From an uncultured Lachnospiraceae bacterium (GTDB taxonomy: Bacteria > Bacillota > Clostridia > Lachnospirales > Lachnospiraceae): a DNA stretch of 64,000 bases. The stretch is from assembly GCA_910586125.1 (NCBI GenBank), contig CAJUHP010000001.1:202192-266191 (forward strand), given 5' to 3'. Position 1 is the first letter of the stretch, and each line of letters begins with the position of its first letter. The position numbers were made by a program, and so were the translations under genes. This document shows, piece after piece, positions 8,316-15,308 of this stretch. Below the pieces are notes generated by a model that had not been told where the DNA came from, searched no databases, and saw only the letters and a list, made by a program, of their open reading frames with translations.

Positions 8316-9092
8316 TTTTGCCCCGCCGGGACGCAGCTTAAAGCCGATCCCCCAGACAGCTTCAATACAGTCTCCCGCGCCGGCGCTGCGCAACTTGCGG
8401 CGCAGATTGCTGATATGGACCTTCAGGGAACTTTCCACACAGTCCGGCGTCTCTTCCCCCAGCCGTTCCAAGAGCAGAGACTTTGTGAGAATCTGCGACG
8501 GATTTTCCATCAGCAGCTTGAGAATCGCAAATTCCGTCGGAGTCAGATGAAGGGGACAGCCGGACACGGCGGCCGCATGCAGCGCCGGTGTAAGCGTAAT
8601 CGCTTCATAAGAAAGAACCTGGTCTCCCGATTCGGAAATCGCCGCCGCCCCAAAATCTTTCTGGCTTCCCCCCTCAGCAAAAAGATATTCCTTCTCTGTC
8701 ACAGTCCTGCCCCGCCCATTTTTGCTCTCGTCTCTCTGGCTTTCTGCCATTCTAAGCTGCACGCAGATCCGGGCCAGCAGTTCTCTGGCGTCAAACGGTT
8801 TTGTGATATAGTCGGCAGCCCCGTCCATCAGCAGCTTCACCTTGTCCTGCACAGCCGCCCTGGCACTCAGCACAATGACGGGCAGTCCGCCAAGGCTTTT
8901 CAGAACCTCCCCGCCGTCCAGTCCAGGAAGCATCAGATCTAAAAGAACCAGATCCGGCGTTTCCGCCTGAAACAGCAGCAGCGCCTCCGTGCCGGACCAA
9001 GCCCGCATCACACGATAGCCCTCCTGCGTCAGCAGTTCATTCAGCATGTCGTTAATATGAATGTCGTCGTCAATCACGGCAATGGTTTTCAT
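8310..9092 (-). CDS. OmpR/PhoB-family response regulator
   Basis: Two-component transcription factor. The receiver domain (1-115) has the acidic pocket Asp8-10, phospho-acceptor Asp52 in LVLLDLMLPG and Lys98 in ITKPF. The winged-helix DNA-binding domain occupies about 155-260 (LHLTPTEFAILKLLMENP ... HISNLRRKL). The linker between them is unusually long, about 40 low-complexity residues, making the protein 260 residues where 225-235 is usual. It begins 7 bases after the DUF2812 gene and should be activated by the kinase encoded at the end of the operon. Likely targets are the direct repeats just after its own stop codon. Confidence 0.93.
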   Translation of the reverse strand: MKTIAVIDDDIHINDMLNELLTQEGYRVMRAWSGTEALLLFQAETPDLVLLDLMLPGLDGGEVLKSLGGLPVIVLSARAAVQDKVKLLMDGAADYITKPFDARELLARICVQLRMAESQRDESKNGRGRTVTEKEYLFAEGGSQKDFGAAAISESGDQVLSYEAITLTPALHAAAVSGCPLHLTPTEFAILKLLMENPSQILTKSLLLERLGEETPDCVESSLKVHISNLRRKLRSAGAGDCIEAVWGIGFKLRPGGAKS

Positions 9093-9099
9093 CGTCTGC

Positions 9100-9708
9100 C
9101 TACTCCCTCGTCTTTGCTTCCTCGCGGTAAACCATCATCTGTCTGTGATACAAAGCCGTCTGCACCAGAGCAAACGCTCCGGCCGCCCCTGACAGCGCGG
9201 TTCCTGCCTGAAGACCACCTGTAAAATACGACCATCCGCCCAGGCTTAGAAACGCTATCGCCGTCATCAGCCAGCTCTTTCGGAGCACGCCCGTATAGCG
9301 GATCATATCTTCCAGAGTCGTGTGAAGCGAAAAGGGCTTTCCATCAGCCGGCCTCCCCACTAACAACAGCTCTTTGTTATACGAACCGGGACTGGTGCTG
9401 ATCTGCCCCATCCCCTCTCCATAGGGCCGCCAGCGGATTTTTCCTATCGACCAGTTCAGATTCACATTTTTGTGAAATACCTCATATCCGGTCTCTTCCA
9501 GAAATCCCCGATACTCCTTGTTCTTTTTCCAGGACAGATGCCCTACAAACTCGACCTGATATTCCCAGGCTCCGGGCTCACAGGGCTCAAACTCATAGTA
9601 CAGCTTCCCGGTCTGCGCCAAGCGCCATCCCTTTGCCGCCATCCGGTTCAGCCAATTCTCCTGCGCTTTTATCAGGTTGCCAAAATAACGATAGCATTTC
9701 TTATTCAT
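9100..9708 (-). CDS. DUF2812 domain-containing membrane protein
   Basis: A 202-residue protein with a soluble N-terminal DUF2812 domain (about 1-135, opening with the family-typical WLNRMAAKGWRL text) and two closely spaced membrane helices near 142-160 and 166-185. DUF2812 proteins are commonly encoded directly after PadR-type regulators; their function is unknown. The gene overlaps padR by 4 bases (ATGA), so the two are translationally coupled, and it is followed after 7 bases by the response-regulator gene. A role in sensing or signalling to PadR is only an inference. Confidence 0.85.
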   Translation of the reverse strand: MNKKCYRYFGNLIKAQENWLNRMAAKGWRLAQTGKLYYEFEPCEPGAWEYQVEFVGHLSWKKNKEYRGFLEETGYEVFHKNVNLNWSIGKIRWRPYGEGMGQISTSPGSYNKELLLVGRPADGKPFSLHTTLEDMIRYTGVLRKSWLMTAIAFLSLGGWSYFTGGLQAGTALSGAAGAFALVQTALYHRQMMVYREEAKTRE

Positions 9709-10079
9709 CTCCCTGCTCCTTCCACGATATGCGCCGCTTTGATACCCTCTTCCTGCTCTTCTCCTTCCTTCATGATCGCCTCCGCCGTTTTTACCAGGTT
9801 CTGCAGGCGGCTTTGTTCCTCCGCTGCAATCCGCCGCCCTTTGGCGGTTATGCGGTAGCGTTTTCTTCTCTCCTTGTCCTCGCCCACGGACTCAATCCAG
9901 CCTTTTTTGGTCAGCGTGCCAAGCGCGCCGTACAGAGAGCCGGCTCCTAACACCAGACGGCCGCCGGTCTGCTCCTCCACAAACTGCATGACCGCATAAC
10001 CGTGCCGCGGACGATACAAAGCCAGCAAAACAAAAAAAGTTACCTCGGTCAACGCTCCTGATCTTACATTTTCCCGCAT
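9705..10079 (-). CDS. PadR family transcriptional regulator
   Basis: Cytoplasmic DNA-binding repressor with a PadR winged helix (about 8-90): TFFVLLALYRPRHGYAVM, then GAGSLYGALGTLTKKGWI and the basic wing ERRKRYRIT. A short C-terminal helix follows. At 124 residues it is a short-form (PadR-s2-like) member. I chose the ATG at 10079 because GGAGG lies just upstream; longer frames would start inside the promoter. It heads an operon reaching to the histidine kinase gene at 5433, and a long inverted repeat covers its promoter, consistent with autorepression. The inducing ligand is unknown. Confidence 0.92.
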   Translation of the reverse strand: MRENVRSGALTEVTFFVLLALYRPRHGYAVMQFVEEQTGGRLVLGAGSLYGALGTLTKKGWIESVGEDKERRKRYRITAKGRRIAAEEQSRLQNLVKTAEAIMKEGEEQEEGIKAAHIVEGAGR

Positions 10080-10100
10080 TGGGTTTTTTCCTCCGCTACT

Positions 10101-10149
10101 ATTACGTTTACTGTAATATAAATATATCACTAAACGTAATAATAGTCAA
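10101..10149 (-). promoter_or_regulatory. padR operon promoter with inverted-repeat operator
   Basis: On the minus strand TTGACT (10144-10149), a 17-base spacer and TATATT (10121-10126) form a strong sigma-A promoter. Overlapping it, ATTACGTTTA (10101-10110) and its exact complement TAAACGTAAT (10131-10140) form a perfect 10-bp inverted repeat with a 20-base, itself partly symmetric, AT-rich centre. This is the expected site for autoregulation by PadR. Confidence 0.7.
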
Positions 10150-10330
10150 CCACATTTTATCCCCCGCTTAAAAGTTTTCCTGTCCTGGTTTTCAGCACTG
10201 GTATTACAAAAAACAGCGAGTGAAAGAATTGGGGAACGCATTATTTTTCTGCTAATTTTTCCCAGAATCGCAGCTAGGATATTGCAATATTTTCTTTTGT
10301 CTATTATAATGCTTATGCATTCATAAAAAT

Positions 10331-10457
10331 ATCGGATCTGGGGAAGGACGCTGGACAGATACAGAATACCGTAAATGACTCGAAAATAGGGAAAGCTTGT
10401 GAAGAATCCATGCAAAGTCAATCTCTAAGTATCCGAACAGGGGGATAAACGCATCCG
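10331..10457 (+). ncRNA. structured leader of the chemotaxis gene, possible c-di-GMP-I riboswitch
   Basis: The ~130 bases before the receptor gene hold several nested helices: CGGAT (10333-10337) with ATCCG (10453-10457), TGACT (10376-10380) with AGTCA (10416-10420), and TATCC (10430-10434) with GGATA (10443-10447). Single-stranded motifs AGGGAAA, a GNRA-like GTGA, ATGCAAAGTC and TCTAAG appear in the order seen in class I cyclic-di-GMP (GEMM) riboswitches, which often precede chemotaxis receptors. The distal helix is shorter than usual and the stem capping GTGA pairs poorly, so the assignment is tentative. From 10150 to 10330 I see only AT-rich sequence. Confidence 0.4.
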
Positions 10458-10481
10458 CCTGCAAGAAGAGAGGATGAAGAA

Positions 10482-12512
10482 ATGAATTTTTTAAACAACC
10501 AAAAGCTTGCCGTTCGAATCAGCATTCTGACCTCCGCAATCACGGTGGCAGGCCTGCTTTTATTGTGGGGCATCGTCTCTTTCAGCGCCTCCGCCACCGT
10601 CAGAGCCAACATCACCAACCAGATGACTGACGCTGTGCAGTCCCGCGCTGCCATCATCAACGACTATGTCTCCTCAGCAGAAGAGTACATGACGGCATTT
10701 GCTCTCAGCGATGAGGTGCGTGATCTTCTGCACGACCCGGAAAATCCGGCGCGGCTCGAACGGGCGCAGGAATACACGGAGGAATTTGCAGCAGTCAAGG
10801 GCATTTTTGAAGGGCTCTATATTGCAACGCCGGAAACATATGTCCGAACGCACACCTCCCAGGGAGCCGTCGGCATGATCACGCGCAAAGGGGATGCCCT
10901 GGCGCCCTTCCAGCAGATGATCCTGGCACAGCCGAAGTTAACCAATCTGGGGATTATGAAGTCCCCCAGCACTGGGGCTATGATCCTGTCTATGTACTAC
11001 CCTGTTTTTGAGGACGGCGTGTGCCTTGGCTATGTAGGTGCGGGAGTTTTTGCTGACACCTTGATGGATTCCCTGTTGGAACTCGAACTTCAGGGACTTC
11101 CCAACAGCGAATATGTCTTTATCAATGCAGAAACCGGCGTGTATCTCTACCATGAGGACGACGAGCGGCTCAACACCGAAACCACCGATCCCGGCTATCT
11201 GGAAATCATGCAGCGGGTTCAGTCCGGCAAAGGCTCTGAACCGGAAACCTATATCTACAAAGATGAAAGCGGCGCAAGACAGCTTGTTGTCTATCAATAT
11301 CTGCAGGACAGAGGCTGGATCTTTATGGTTCGGGACAACATTGACGAGGTTTTTGCCGTCGTTGGCTCCACCCAGATTCAGATGGGACTGATGTGCATAG
11401 CCGTGATGCTGCTGATCGTCCTCTGCATCGTCCTGACAATGCAGAGAGTCGGCAGAAACCTGGAAACGGTGGAAGCCGCTATCGGACGGCTGGGACGGCT
11501 TGAGCTGAGCGCAGACCATGAACTGTCCTCCCTGTATGACCGCAAAGATGAGATCGGCGTGATTGCCAGGACAACGCATACGCTGTGCGATCACCTGCGC
11601 CAGACCATCGACGACATCGGGCATATCCTGGGCGAGATGGCCGACGGCAATATCGCGGTGGATGTTGCCCAGAATGAGTCTTATTACATAGGTGATTTTC
11701 AGGTGCTGGCACAGAGTTTAAAAACGATCCGCAACAACCTCCTCCAGCTTACCGCAAGCATCACCCAGGTCTCCAGCCGCGTGACAAACGAGGCAAACTG
11801 CGTGTCGCTGAGCGCTGAAAATCTGGCCCACGGCGCTGCAACCCAGTCCGAATCTGTCACCCGTCTCACCGAAAGCGCAAACAGTATTACCACGCAGCTC
11901 AGACTCAGCGCGGACAGTTGTTCGGCAACCCAGGAGTTAGTAAATCAAGCGGCTCTCTACACCGCGGAAGCAAATAAAAAAATGACCCAACTGACGGCAG
12001 CTATGGACAATGTGGCCCTTTCCTCCAGCGAGATCGAAAAAATTATCAAGACGATCGAGGACATTGCCTCCCAGACAAATATTCTGGCGCTCAATGCCGC
12101 CGTGGAGGCGGCGCGGGCCGGCACGTCCGGCAAGGGCTTTGCCGTGGTGGCGGACGAGGTGCGAAATCTGGCGGCCAAGTCTGCGGACGCCGCTAAGAAT
12201 ACCGCAGATCTGATCAACCGCTCCATTTTGGATGTCCATTCCGGCACGAACGCTACGGCGCAGGTGGCAGACATCATGCGCACGATTGATCAGTGTACCA
12301 GCTCGATCCGGGAAAAGGTGTTTGAAATTGCCGCTGCCAGCACCCAGCAGTCCAACATGATTTCCGATTTAAACGTGGGGATCGAGGAGATCTCTCAAGT
12401 CGTTCAGGCCAACTCCGCCGCCGTGGGCCAAAGCGTCGATACTTCAAGGGAATTATCCGGCCAGGCCAAAAAACTGAATGACTTGATCGGTCAGTTTCAT
12501 ATCCGCGATTAA
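10482..12512 (+). CDS. methyl-accepting chemotaxis protein
   Basis: Transmembrane chemoreceptor of 676 residues. A first membrane helix (about 11-35) is followed by a ~260-residue extracytoplasmic sensor, probably dCache-like. A second helix (about 300-320), a HAMP-like linker and a cytoplasmic coiled-coil signalling domain come next. The conserved hairpin tip that binds CheA/CheW is seen at about 532-566 (NILALNAAVEAARAG ... GFAVVADEVRNLA). The start is supported by GAGAGGA 8 bases upstream. No other chemotaxis or flagellar genes are in the window. The leader suggests control by a riboswitch; the sensed compound is unknown. Confidence 0.94.
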   Translation: MNFLNNQKLAVRISILTSAITVAGLLLLWGIVSFSASATVRANITNQMTDAVQSRAAIINDYVSSAEEYMTAFALSDEVRDLLHDPENPARLERAQEYTEEFAAVKGIFEGLYIATPETYVRTHTSQGAVGMITRKGDALAPFQQMILAQPKLTNLGIMKSPSTGAMILSMYYPVFEDGVCLGYVGAGVFADTLMDSLLELELQGLPNSEYVFINAETGVYLYHEDDERLNTETTDPGYLEIMQRVQSGKGSEPETYIYKDESGARQLVVYQYLQDRGWIFMVRDNIDEVFAVVGSTQIQMGLMCIAVMLLIVLCIVLTMQRVGRNLETVEAAIGRLGRLELSADHELSSLYDRKDEIGVIARTTHTLCDHLRQTIDDIGHILGEMADGNIAVDVAQNESYYIGDFQVLAQSLKTIRNNLLQLTASITQVSSRVTNEANCVSLSAENLAHGAATQSESVTRLTESANSITTQLRLSADSCSATQELVNQAALYTAEANKKMTQLTAAMDNVALSSSEIEKIIKTIEDIASQTNILALNAAVEAARAGTSGKGFAVVADEVRNLAAKSADAAKNTADLINRSILDVHSGTNATAQVADIMRTIDQCTSSIREKVFEIAAASTQQSNMISDLNVGIEEISQVVQANSAAVGQSVDTSRELSGQAKKLNDLIGQFHIRD

Positions 12513-12547
12513 CCATCAAAGTGACGGCAAGCGCAGCGGCGGCGTTC

Positions 12548-13222
12548 TCAATTTCCACTCGGAAAAAACCCGGAAAGCGCCGCTGCCACGCTGGATATCG
12601 GCATGGTCTGCAGCATCACCAGCCCCGGTCCGGTCAGGTAGGTATGAAACAGCCCTTCCCCGCCCAGAAACTTATTCTTCATTCCCGGCACCTGACGGAT
12701 ATCCATCGTCACAGAACTCTCAAACCCGGCCACGTTCCCTGTATCCACTACAATCTGCTGGCCGGGCCCCAGCTCATACTTGACCAGCTCCCCGTCAATC
12801 TCCACAAAAACCATCCCTTTGCCGGACAGACGCTGCATGATAAACCCTTCTCCGCCGAACAAGCCCACCCCCAGCTTCTTATTAAAAGCGACCGACAGCT
12901 CCACTGTGGGCTCCGAGGCCAGAAACGCGCTCTTCTGCATAATCATATCCCGCCCCGGCTCGATCAGTACCGGCAGAATCCGGCCCGGAAAGCTGGAGCC
13001 AAACGCGATCATGCCGTCACCCCTTGCCGTGTAGATATTCTGAAACATACTCTCGCCGGAAAAGGCTTTGGAAAACATCTTTCCCAGGCCGCCGCCCCTT
13101 GTATCCATCTCCATATTCGGAGACATCCACACCATAGAACCTTTCTCTGTTATCATGCTCTCTCCGCTTTTTAACTGACAGACTACCACCGGGTAGGTAC
13201 CGCCTTTGATTTCATACTGCAT
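12548..13222 (-). CDS. AIM24 / TIGR00266 family protein
   Basis: A 224-residue protein of the AIM24 family (TIGR00266 subfamily), predicted to form a compact beta-fold trimer. The molecular role in bacteria is unknown. Family features are the N-terminal MQYEIKGGTYPVVVCQL, the glycine-rich TRGGGLGKMFSKAFSGES, and repeated GEG/GPG turns such as LGGEGLFHTYLTGPG near the C-terminus. The ATG at 13222 is preceded by GGAGGAG at good distance; a longer frame upstream reads through the promoter and is not used. It stands alone and is convergent with the chemotaxis gene, whose stop is only 35 bases away. Confidence 0.9.
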   Translation of the reverse strand: MQYEIKGGTYPVVVCQLKSGESMITEKGSMVWMSPNMEMDTRGGGLGKMFSKAFSGESMFQNIYTARGDGMIAFGSSFPGRILPVLIEPGRDMIMQKSAFLASEPTVELSVAFNKKLGVGLFGGEGFIMQRLSGKGMVFVEIDGELVKYELGPGQQIVVDTGNVAGFESSVTMDIRQVPGMKNKFLGGEGLFHTYLTGPGLVMLQTMPISSVAAALSGFFPSGN

Positions 13223-13265
13223 AATCACTCCTCCGATTCTTTTTTTGGTTATTTTTCCTATTTCA

Positions 13266-13294
13266 ATCATAATACGCGCTGATCTATTCGTCAA
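13266..13294 (-). promoter_or_regulatory. promoter of the AIM24-family gene
   Basis: TTGACG (13289-13294), a 17-base spacer and TATGAT (13266-13271) on the minus strand, about 45 bases before the ATG. Confidence 0.65.
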
Positions 13295-13666
13295 TACCAG
13301 ACAAAATATGTTGTGATAAAATAAAGTTGTGACAGCATTGACTAATTTGCCGCTGGTGTCAGCATCCGCTGTCTGCTGAGACAGCTCGGCATTTGCCCGA
13401 ATGCTTATTCCAACTACCGCAAATACCCAATTATGCCCTTTCCTTATACTGATGAAAAACCAAGAATTGTCCCAAATAAAATCCTCTTTTCCCAACAACT
13501 GTATTTTAATTCTAAACATTTTCTCTTGCATATTCCTGTGAAAGCGAATATACTAAAAGAAGAAAGTTGGAATTTCTCACTCTATTTAAAATTTCATATA
13601 GACACTTTTCCGGTATGCCCATATACATAAAGTGCAAGGAAATAAACGAGAAAAGGAGATGATATT
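13295..13666. other. AT-rich intergenic region before the antitoxin gene
   Basis: No gene is recognised here. The base composition drops to AT-rich compared with the flanking operons, which fits a region of inserted and decaying DNA. The last ~40 bases supply the Shine-Dalgarno AAAGGAG of the following gene. Confidence 0.4.
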
Positions 13667-13927
13667 ATGCTGGCGGAACTTCGTCAAAAGGCACAGATTA
13701 CAATTCCAAAAGAAATCATTGTAAAACTCGGCCTGTCAGAAGGCGACAAACTGGACATTTTTGAAAAAGATGGCTCCATTTGCCTCATGCCAGTGGCTGT
13801 CTATCCCCGGAATTATCTAAGTGAGCTGAAAGAAGAAATTCGTGATGTAAAAGCAAAACTAGCCTCTGGGAAACAACCTGTCTTTGACAGCGTGGACGCT
13901 CTATTTGACAAACTGGAGGCAGATTGA
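13667..13927 (+). CDS. AbrB/MazE/SpoVT-like antitoxin
   Basis: An 86-residue DNA-binding protein. The N-terminal ~47 residues form a swapped-hairpin AbrB-type domain (MLAELRQKAQITIPKEI, then LGLSEGDKLDIFEKDGSICL). The C-terminal ~38 residues are charged and helical, as in antitoxins that wrap a toxin. AAAGGAG lies upstream at good distance. It is followed immediately by a 3' remnant of a RelE/ParE-like toxin in another frame, so it was probably the first gene of a type II toxin-antitoxin pair whose toxin has been lost. Composition is lower in GC than the core operons. Confidence 0.85.
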   Translation: MLAELRQKAQITIPKEIIVKLGLSEGDKLDIFEKDGSICLMPVAVYPRNYLSELKEEIRDVKAKLASGKQPVFDSVDALFDKLEAD

Positions 13928-14015
13928 TGGCATACGCATTATCTGGTACTATGAGGGCGACAAAATGATTATCTTGGTGGATGTAGGCCATCACGACATT
14001 TTAAAACAGTTCTAA
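13923..14015 (+). pseudogene. 3' remnant of a RelE/ParE-like toxin
   Basis: Directly after the antitoxin, a frame reads GIRIIWYYEGDKMIILVDVG followed by HHDILKQF and a stop. This matches the last beta-strands of RelE/ParE-superfamily toxins (an R-I-Y-Y strand, a D-K-I-I-L strand, then a short His-containing tail). Only about 30 codons remain, with no start codon or N-terminal helices, so the toxin is truncated and inactive. The frame differs from that of the antitoxin, consistent with an internal deletion joining the antitoxin end to the toxin end. Confidence 0.6.
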
Positions 14016-14365
14016 TTGCAGAAGCGGCACACCAAGAAAGGATGTATTTCTATTCTTTGCTAAATATCCCTCTATAATGATCTTTTTGCACGTTCATGTG
14101 CTGTATATCATGGATGGATATTGTCGATATTAATTGATACTTTTTTACAAGTATAAGAAAAGGGTTACATCGAAGATATAATAGATAAGCTCATGACGTG
14201 ATAAAGGGCACTCGTATATGCAAGTATATCAATTTCCAAGACACAGAACCTACAGCTTCGCAATATCGTTGTCGTATTACCATAGAAGGCTGTCCTTCTT
14301 TGGCAAATCATATTCTCCCATTGTTCCAATAACGGAAAACCGTTCACCAAAAAAGCAAGGTGTAA
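14016..14365. other. decayed AT-rich region
   Basis: No intact gene is seen. A plus-strand stretch at about 14202-14333 reads as protein-like text (RICKYINFQDTEPTASQYRC) before a stop and could be part of a broken gene continuing in the next remnant, but the family was not recognised. Confidence 0.3.
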
Positions 14366-14575
14366 TCCGAAAAAACAATCCGTCTCGATCTGTTATGCGA
14401 CCGCGCCGCCGCACTGCCAGGCGCTGTTTACTGTTATGCTTATGCTTTTTATAAAATGGGACACCTAGACAAAGCCAAAAAATATTTTGATCTGACGATT
14501 CTTTTAGGGGATATGTTTAACCGTTCCTATATTTCAAAATCTGCAAAAGAAATGTTTGATAAATTGAATGTATAA
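14366..14575 (+). pseudogene. 3' remnant of a TPR-like protein gene
   Basis: About 69 codons without a credible start, ending in MGHLDKAKKYFDLTILLGDM and then NRSYISKSAKEMFDKLNV before the stop. The A-Y-x-K-M-G-x-L-D-K-A-K-K-Y pattern is that of a tetratricopeptide repeat, as found at the C-terminus of some peptide-sensing or XRE-type regulators. A stop codon sits immediately upstream in frame and no intact upstream part was found. I regard it as a gene fragment; the parent gene is uncertain. Confidence 0.4.
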
Positions 14576-14654
14576 CGATACAATTCTTTTTCAAGAAAAA
14601 CGACTCTGGCCTGGTCTGGCATGCCGCGTCTTTTCATCACCAGGCCGCCTTCTC

Positions 14655-14996
14655 CTACTCCCACAGCCGCACCTGTTTTCCATCCACATACACCTCATGT
14701 GTATAATAATTCAGCGACAGGATATAGTCATAATTTTCCTCCGTCTTTGTGGTAATACTCATATCATCAAACAGCAAAAAAAATTCCGCCAGGTCCTTCA
14801 GCATATATTTGGTAAAGAGCATATCATGACAGCATAGCTGGAGCTGCATTCCCAGACGGCCCGGAATGACCTTCTGGTCGATCTGATAGCGGTCGGAAAA
14901 CTTACTGGCTGCGGCCAGAATACTCTTCCACGCCTCCTGCCGTTCCTGCAGCAATATGCACTCTCCCGCCTCAAAAACGCTCTTGTTTTTCTTCAT
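14655..14996 (-). CDS. hypothetical protein
   Basis: A 113-residue soluble protein of unknown function starting MKKNKSVFEAGECILLQ, with a predicted helical N-terminal half and a C-terminal half rich in Tyr/Asp (EENYDYILSLNYYTHEVYVD). I do not recognise the family. The ATG at 14996 has an excellent AAGGAGG 7 bases upstream, so it is very likely translated. It stands alone between the decayed region and the terminator of the beta-glucoside operon. It could be a conserved Lachnospiraceae protein, but that is untested here. Confidence 0.65.
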   Translation of the reverse strand: MKKNKSVFEAGECILLQERQEAWKSILAAASKFSDRYQIDQKVIPGRLGMQLQLCCHDMLFTKYMLKDLAEFFLLFDDMSITTKTEENYDYILSLNYYTHEVYVDGKQVRLWE

Positions 14997-15180
14997 CGTA
15001 CTTCCTCCTTTTCTTTTTTCCAAAACACCATAAAACCATTTTCCCTGCAGTCCTTCGACATACTTTAGCATGGACAGTAAACCGTAATTTATTCATATCT
15101 TTTTATGATATTATGGATTTATGATTAACTTTACCATAGAATACAGTTGTTTGTCTACTAAAATCCGCACAAAGACAACA

Positions 15181-15218
15181 AAAAAGCCTCCGAATCCCTT
15201 TCGGAATAGAGGCTTTTT
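15181..15218 (-). terminator. terminator of the beta-glucoside operon
   Basis: AAAAAGCCTC (15181-15190) and GAGGCTTTTT (15209-15218) form a perfect 10-bp stem with a partly paired loop. It is flanked by A-runs and T-runs on both sides, so it can stop transcription from either direction. It lies about 90 bases after the last glucosidase gene. Confidence 0.8.
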
Positions 15219-15308
15219 CATCCTATCTCCTTGTTTATAACGCTTATTTCCTGCGCATGTCCTTATGGATTGTCAATTTTCTGTGCCGCCCCTGACGCAG
15301 AAACGGCT

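Noticed and set aside
10146..10421. A 91-codon minus-strand frame before the chemoreceptor gene
   Set aside because: It lies opposite the structured leader, has no ribosome site and no coding character.
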